Source: Apiotrichum sp. Y4204 (taxonomy: Eukaryota > Basidiomycota > Tremellomycetes > Trichosporonales > Trichosporonaceae). From it: a stretch of 64,000 bases of DNA. This document shows positions 57,772 through 64,000 of the stretch, in pieces (positions within the stretch are counted from its first letter, which is position 1; the number at the start of each line of letters is the position of its first letter). The translations under genes were made by a program, and so were the position numbers. Below the pieces are notes generated by a model. It did no database searches. It saw only the letters and a program-made list of their open reading frames with translations, and was not told the DNA's origin. The stretch spans positions 124,001 to 188,000 of the forward strand of contig JAMYHL010000016.1 in assembly GCA_025531455.1 (NCBI GenBank). The letters are read 5' to 3'.

Positions 57772-58185
57772 GGTTGAAACCGCAACCACGGAGTCGGGAG
57801 GAGAGGTGGTGGAAGGCTCAACAAGATACGAAATGGAAAGTATGGGTTGTCAAGTTGCAAGTTGGAGCACTGGGCGAATGCAAGCTCTCGAGCTCTCATG
57901 CATCCGCACCAGTTACAGGCTCCAAGGTGCAGCCAGGCGGACGCTAACTCGGTTTCTAAGGGTCGCGACGCGTACGCATGAGGTGAGTAATAAATAAAAC
58001 GCGCTGTGTTTGATTTCGTCTTTTGAGCCAATAGGCGTTCAGATTGGATGGATGCGGAAGACGGACGCGTCACGGCGTCAAACGACGCGTCCTTGGGGGT
58101 GCAACGGGACCATAATCACGCTTCATACAGGCAGGTGTACTACGTTACGTAATAGAAAAGCAAAGGTATCATGATACCAGCTGGG
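57772..58185 (-). promoter_or_regulatory. DNMT5 upstream region with three ACGCGT boxes
   Basis: ACGCGT occurs at 57968-57973, 58065-58070 and 58085-58090, each preceded by G (GACGCGT), 197-314 bp before the DNMT5 ATG. This is the MluI cell-cycle box bound by MBF (Mbp1-Swi6) in fungi, which drives G1/S genes. The match is exact; use by the cell is inference. The region also holds the 3' end of the LAM-like gene. Confidence 0.55.
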
Positions 58186-60577
58186 CTAGTCGAGCTTGTT
58201 GAGGTTGTCGTGGTCGTGATTGCCAACCAACGACGCCCGCAGCTTGACAGACCGACTGTCAATCTCATCCAATATGCGAAGGAGCTCTGCCACTTCTTCC
58301 TTGGGTGTGGTAGCAGCCCGCTTAGCCAGAATGATACGGACCGCCTCGGCAACGTCGTCTTCAGTCGCGCCAAAACGTTGAATTCGTTTGACCTTGTGCT
58401 GAGAAACGGGCCGTGCAAGATAGGTGTAAATGTTAGAGGCGACCAAAATGGCGACAAGGATCATCATGAGAGAGCTCTTGCTTATGGGAGAGTCGGATAA
58501 CAAATCGGACAATGTGTTGACTGCGGTGCCTACGCCTTGACCAATGGACTTCAGACCGGACAGGACAGAATCGAGGGCTCCTTGCAAAAGCCAGTAATCG
58601 GCATCTTGGCGAGCACGACGGTTCTGAGCGGCGTACTCTTGAGCTTCGGTAGGGGTTGGCTCAACTGCCGCGGAATCTTCCTCGTCGTCGGCGTTCTCGG
58701 CGCCGGCTACAGCGAATTCCGTTGGATGCTCCTTCATATGCGCACGCATTTCCTTGGCGAGATCTTCATGGTACTGTTTCTGGCCATCGATGGCTGACTT
58801 TTCGATAATCCCTGAACATGTAAGCATCAATCAATATTGTGCTGTAAGGACTGTCTCTTACCTTTAACCCATGACTTGCCCGTCCATTCCACCTCTGTTG
58901 TCACAGTCATGCGAGTTGTGGTAGCACTGGCCCAGCTGAAGCACGTCCGCGTCTTGACACTGAAAACACCCCCGCTAGGCACGTCGGGAGTCCGTGTAGT
59001 GGTAATCATGGAGATGTAGTCGTCAACGTCGCAGTGTTCGTGAACGTCAACAATATGACACTTTGTTTGCTTGGGTCCGATAGACCCGTTGAGAGGCTTG
59101 ATATATGTCATTGACCGAGAAAGCTTTTGATTCTCGTCTGGTCGCCAGTCCGAGGTCTCAATGTCTGCGTGGCATATCAGCAAAGATGGAGGGTTGGCAA
59201 CTAACCTCGCAAGTTTTGACTGCCAGACAGGAAGGTTCGAAACCAGCCGCTGTTGAAGATTAGGTTGTACACCTTCTCGGGCGAGCTTGGGAAGATGGCT
59301 TCCAAAGCTGTCTCGGCATAGTGCTGCCCATTCTTCCCGCAGGCACATTCGGTCGATCGATGAGCGGCAGGAGCCTGTTGACCCGCGCACTCCTCTGCAA
59401 CGGATTCAGGACGCGAAGCGCTATTGGCGGGACCGGATGCGGGCATCTCTGCACCAGGATGGGCAATACGCCAGATGTTCATAAGAACATCGAACGTAGA
59501 GTCGCGGGATATCAATGACGCAAACGTGTACTGGAGTGTCAGCTGGCTATGGAAAGAAGACCTATGTGACCTACCTTCTCTTTACCAGTAATGATACCAA
59601 TGGCGTTAGGGATCACCAGCGCTGTCATCTTCTTTTCAATCCGCTGGACGTCGGAAAATGGAATGATAAGCTGTACGATTAATACCCATCTTCTCCAGCA
59701 CTACTTACGTCCGTAACCCAACCGAATAGATTGGAATGGAAGCATATGTGATTCTCCGACACGTAAAGCCGTCCATGGACGAGAATGTCCTTTGCAAGGG
59801 CACATCCGTAATCTGTCATTAGCTCTGGTAGCACCGGAAACGAAGGGTGCAATGCTCACCTTCGATCAGATAATCTCCTTCATCAACGGTTGGAAACATG
59901 GCATGGAACTCGGCGTTTCGGCGGTTACTTGCGACAGCAAAGCCTGTCACGGGAAGGTTATCGAGGTCTTCGCCAATGCTCTCGTTGTCGCTTTCATCCT
60001 CAGTCCCGTAACCGTCATCGCTTTCGTAGTCGTGGGATAGAAGGTAAGGAGACCGACCACTTGAAACAGCTCTCGAACTTTGCCTCGTCGCAGCATCATC
60101 CCCAGTTCCGGCGATCTGTAGACCGCTCTTGGCCAAAGCAGCCGCTATGGTGTTTCCTTGGGAGATGGCGGAAGACGTCGAGGTTCGTCGGGAACGTCCT
60201 TTCTTCTTTTTGCCATCACCATTCGGAGAGTTTAAGCGCTCGGCAACCCTCTGAACAAGGGATTCGCGGTGATTCCGTGTGTCGACGCGGCCCAGGCCAT
60301 CTGAACCAGCTGTCAAGGACTCGGGTTCATCGGCCACGACCTGTCCGGACAGAGAGGGATTCGATGCGGTACTATCCCCGGTCACCACTACTTGGGGAGT
60401 TTCAGGCTTGTTGGGCGACAGTGGACGGTTCAAAGACGAGCTTGTGGTATCGACAGTCTTGGCCGATGTAGGAGCACGAAACAGTCTGGAAGGAGAACCA
60501 AACTCAGAGGTGTCTAGGTCCGCAGGCTCCAGTGGTGGAGGTCGAGAAGTTCTCTTGGACCGAAGAATTGAAGGCAT
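58186..60577 (-). CDS. LAM/GRAMD1-type sterol transfer protein (GRAM + VASt + TM)
   Basis: Exons 60577-59860, 59812-59709, 59670-59575, 59530-59206, 59164-58862 and 58811-58186 give 723 aa. After a disordered basic/Ser-rich N-terminus comes the GRAM domain (about 222-320: [66 protein letters not shown]). The VASt (StART-like) domain follows ([67 protein letters not shown]). A single C-terminal TM segment ([21 protein letters not shown]) anchors it in the ER. Yeast Lam/Ltc proteins of this build move sterol between ER and plasma membrane or vacuole at contact sites. The stop is 414 bp from the DNMT5 start on the same strand. Confidence 0.93.
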
Positions 60578-61829
60578 GATGTTATGAGGTTATCGGGCGT
60601 AGTTGGGAGATCGATGGGTGTTGCCAGCAGGAGGGAAACTGGTATTTATGTCGAGTAACCAAGTTCGAGAATTGAAGAGATGAGATCGAAAAGAGGAGCG
60701 ACTCGTCGGTCGGTTGACCAACACCAAACGAAGGTACCGACCGTTCGTCATCGGAGTGCATGTGTGTGCATGTGCAGCGCATGCAGCGCGCAGCGCTTGC
60801 CGCGGTAACGACGCTGCATGCGCTGCACAAGATGCCCATGACGCGGCACTGGTTTGCACATACCGCAAGGGGCCACCGGGCCGAGTCCAGCCCCAGCCAA
60901 CGGGCCAACGACCAGCCATAGAACAGCAGTTGTGTTGCGTCATTTCAAACCACCTGAACAACAACCTTGTTACGTAATGCCACTAGCCACACAGTTTCGT
61001 GTGTTGTCCTGCATTATCCAATTATCCAGTAGTGGCCAACAGGCAGCAGGCCAGCAGCGCAGCAGCTAGCAGCTTGCAGCGCTTGTGGATGCAGGATCTG
61101 CAGTGTGCACTAGCGCACTGCGGTTGGGCAATTGGGCAGGCAGCGCCCTCACACAGTCCCGCACGCCAGCAATACGCAATTTATGCAAAGTAGCAAATAC
61201 TCATGTGACACCACTGTGACAGCACGTCTGCCTGCATTCTTTGATGGGTGTGCGCGAGCATGTTTACATTCACAAATGGGATGATGGCCACGAGACCACG
61301 AGATCAAGCTATTGCAAACGAAGCTGGAATGCGGCACGCTTGAAAGAGTTGAGCTAGCATAGACAAATGTGCGGGGCATTGTGACTCGCACCGTCATCAG
61401 GCCAAAGAAAGAAACTCCGCCTTCCTGTGCAAGCCAAAGTAGCTCCCAGTTATCTTAGAGCACCTTGTCCCAAGGTGGGCTCACGATATCGACTCCGCTG
61501 AGCGACGAAAACAGCAGAGGTTCGTGAGGATGCTCGTGAAAGAAAAAAGATGAAGAAAACAAAATGGTCGCCGAACGCAGGTTTTTATAAAGTGCGACAG
61601 GAAAACAGGCACGGCGCGAGACTGGTTTCAGTCACAATATGAGAGTAGAATGACGTGTCATGTTTTTATCACTTTCCATAGGGCCCCATGGACTGACACG
61701 TGCTGTTCATATGCAGTCATACAGCATACAGTTGTACGCAGTTAGAACACTTCGAACACATATGGAGCTATGAAGCTTCATTTCAGTGACATGTCAACTG
61801 TGCATCTGCCTATGTAACATTCTTGGGAG
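60578..61829. promoter_or_regulatory. 1.25-kb region upstream of the LAM-like gene
   Basis: No gene supported. Holds an 18-bp perfect inverted repeat (60771-60788 / 60812-60829) and a GCAG-rich stretch (61030-61085). The iPGM 3' end lies at the far side. Confidence 0.5.
60771..60829. repeat. Perfect 18-bp inverted repeat
   Basis: Left arm TGTGCAGCGCATGCAGCG (60771-60788), right arm its exact reverse complement (60812-60829), with a 23-bp spacer that is itself GC-rich. It sits about 195 bp upstream of the LAM-like ATG and could form a hairpin or cruciform or bind a dimeric regulator. Confidence 0.9.
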
Positions 61830-63807
61830 CTACTTGGCAAGAGAGTGGCCGGTCATTTCTGAGAAACGTAAGGAATGGTAAGTTGCGCTTCACTCACCTT
61901 CGGGCTGGGGAAGACCCATGATTGTAAGGATGGTGGGAGCGACATCTGCCAAGGCACCCATCTTGGTCGAGTCCTTCAGGAGGCCCTTGTCACCAGTAAC
62001 AATGAACGGGACGGGGTCTGCGTGTGAATACAGCATTCGCAACCTAAGGACTCACTAGTAGTGTGAGCCGTGTGAGGGTTGCCCGTTTCCAGGTCAAGCA
62101 TCTGCTCCGCGTTGCCGTGGTCGGACGTGATAGCCAGGATGTAACCCGCCTCCTCGCATGCGTCGTAGATGGTCTTAACAGCAGCATCCGTAGCAGTGAT
62201 GGCCTTGACGGCGGCTTCGTAGACACCCGTGTGACCGACCTTATTTATCAGCTCGTGACAAGCGACATACGCACCATGTCGGGCGGGGCAAAGTTGCACA
62301 TCACAAACTCGTATTCGTTCGACTTGACCACCTCCGCAACCTTGTCAGCCACAGCCTGCGCGCTCATCTCCGGTTGCTTGTCGTAGGTGGCAACCTTCGG
62401 AGAAGGAATCATTGCGCGGCTCTCGCCTTCGTACTGCTTCTCCACGCCGCCGTTGAAGAAGAAGGTAACGTGAGCGTACTTTTCGGTTTCTGCACAGTTA
62501 GCTTACGTTGCCAACTACTATCGTACCGGCAATGTGCATCTGCTTGACGCCCTGCTTGCCGAGCCACTCGGCAAGCACATTGTCCATGGAGACAGGGGGG
62601 AAGGCAACAGGGAGGGTCCACTCCGGGTTATAGCGGGACATCGTGGTGATATTCTGTGTATTAGAGGTCCTCTCGATTAGATCAACGTACAAGACCCTTG
62701 GGGATCTCAACATCAATAGGCTTGTCGTCGAAAGCAAGAAGCTGGACGAGCTCGCGCATGCGATCGGAGCGGTAGTTGAAGGTGAAAATAGTGTCGTTGT
62801 CTGCCCGTCAACCGAAAGATTCGTTGGGTTTCGTTACACATACCCAGGATGCGGGTCGAGGCATCACCAAAGATGAGGGGCTTGACAAACTCGTCGGTGA
62901 CGCCATCTTCATATGACTTCTCCAGCGCCTTGACAGGGTCCTCAGCCTGCTGGCCTTCGCCCTTCACAAGAGCATCAACAGCGACCTTGACGCGGTCCCA
63001 GCGCTTGTCGCGGTCCATAGCGTAGTAGCGCCCCACGAATGTCACAAGCTCTCCAAGGCCGATTTCCTTGACAGCGTCGAGAAGCTGTTGAACGTACTTC
63101 ACAGCGGAAGAAGGCGCGGTGTCGCGGCCGTCACCAAAGGCATGGATGTAAACGTGGGGAATACCCTGCTCCTTAGCAGCGCGAACAAGAGCAAGGAGGT
63201 GGTTGATGTGAGAATGAACACCACCGTCTGAAAGGAGACCCATAAGATGAAGTCGACCATTGCCGTCCTTAGCGTGCTTGAGGCACTCAACAACGGCAGG
63301 CTGCTTCTTGAAGTCGTCCGTTTTGATAGCTCAAAGTTAGCAAGATAATCCGGAGTAGGCGTACATACCTTGGTCAATGCGCACGATATCCTGCCAGACA
63401 ATACGGCCAGCTCCAATGTTCAGGTGACTTGGGCGTCAGCAACAACATAGCAGAGACAGATAACAAAACGCACCCAACTTCAGAGTTGCCCATAAGGCCC
63501 TCCTTGAGGCCGACAGCCAAACCCGACGCGTCAAGCTCAACAAAGTTGTGCCTGTCGCGAATCGCGTCCATGTTAGTCGTGTCACCGTGGAAGATGGCAT
63601 TTCCCTTCTCGTTGTCCGAAAGACCCCAGCCATCGTGGACACTGGAATGAGGGCAATTTCATCGTCAACGGTTGCGAGCCAACTTACATGAGACAGACCT
63701 TCTCTGCGCATTGTCAGTACGGCATGACATGTAGGAAACGTACTCTGAACAGTGGTCTTCTGCTTCTTCGAGTCGTGCGGCGGTTCCTCAGCAGCACGGG
63801 CGGACAT
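61830..63807 (-). CDS. Cofactor-independent phosphoglycerate mutase (iPGM)
   Basis: Interconverts 3- and 2-phosphoglycerate in glycolysis using a phosphoserine intermediate and divalent metal. Eleven exons (63807-63744, 63703-63688, 63641-63474, 63427-63369, 63329-62844, 62800-62691, 62653-62527, 62489-62275, 62239-62056, 62017-61898, 61858-61830) give 525 aa. Motifs: [15 protein letters not shown] (metal Asp), [14 protein letters not shown] (catalytic Ser), [61 protein letters not shown] and [11 protein letters not shown]. Exon 2 is only 16 nt. Some fungi use the dPGM type instead or as well. Its 5' region runs to the window end with a CT-rich leader. Confidence 0.96.
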
Positions 63808-64000
63808 TTTGTAGTTGTTCGAGTTGGGGGATTGACGTTCGTTGGGAAGGAGTGGATAAGGAAAGATAGAACGTTGTGGATCGCAAGTCGAGCACATATA
63901 CACCCTGTCCGTTGTGGTTGATGTCTGTATCTACATACAGTACACTAGGGCCAGAGCAGGGATATCATAACAAACGTCATTGGTTCTCCCCGCTCTGTCA

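Overview
This window looks like chromosomal DNA from a basidiomycete yeast, most likely a tremellomycete such as a member of the Trichosporonales or Cryptococcus relatives. The genus cannot be fixed from sequence alone. The grounds are dense eukaryotic genes, almost all split by very short introns (mostly 34-80 nt, GT..AG, with CTNAC-like branch points), a GC-rich composition, pyrimidine-rich leaders, and a complete DNMT5-type DNA methyltransferase. I saw no rRNA, tRNA, transposon or CRISPR. Twenty-three protein genes could be rebuilt by joining exons in phase; only the first is cut by the window edge. One further small ORF is reported as doubtful.

Left part (1-24 kb): UTP4 (truncated start), an intronless glutathione S-transferase, a cytosolic-type asparaginase, a proline/glycine-rich eIF4E-binding protein resembling 4E-T, a CSC1/OSCA mechanosensitive channel, a YIPF-type Golgi membrane protein, the lipin phosphatidate phosphatase PAH1, a small soluble-type ABC ATPase, and the Hsp90 co-chaperone p23/SBA1. 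These genes use strikingly GC-rich third codon positions.

Middle (25-44 kb): glucose-6-phosphate 1-epimerase and 6-phosphogluconate dehydrogenase form a divergent pair of glucose-6-phosphate/pentose-phosphate enzymes. RPA34 (RNA polymerase I), EME1 (partner of the Mus81 junction nuclease), YKT6 (SNARE), SYP1 (F-BAR muniscin of endocytosis) and a 20-exon peroxisomal ABCD half-transporter follow.

Right part (44-64 kb): a small CBS-type protein, a FYVE-finger protein with an altered zinc ligand, an Artemis-like metallo-beta-lactamase DNA nuclease, and convergent to it the 2299-residue DNMT5. DNMT5 carries a chromodomain, C5-methyltransferase, Cys cluster, SNF2 ATPase and embedded RING. A LAM/GRAMD1-type sterol-transfer protein and cofactor-independent phosphoglycerate mutase close the window.

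The most remarkable system is DNMT5, the ATP-driven enzyme that in Cryptococcus maintains CpG methylation without a de novo partner. All catalytic motifs are intact here. It has three ACGCGT (MluI cell-cycle box) sites just upstream, which suggests S-phase expression, and SUMO-interaction-like motifs at both ends. EME1, the Artemis-like nuclease and DNMT5 make the right half rich in genome-maintenance genes.
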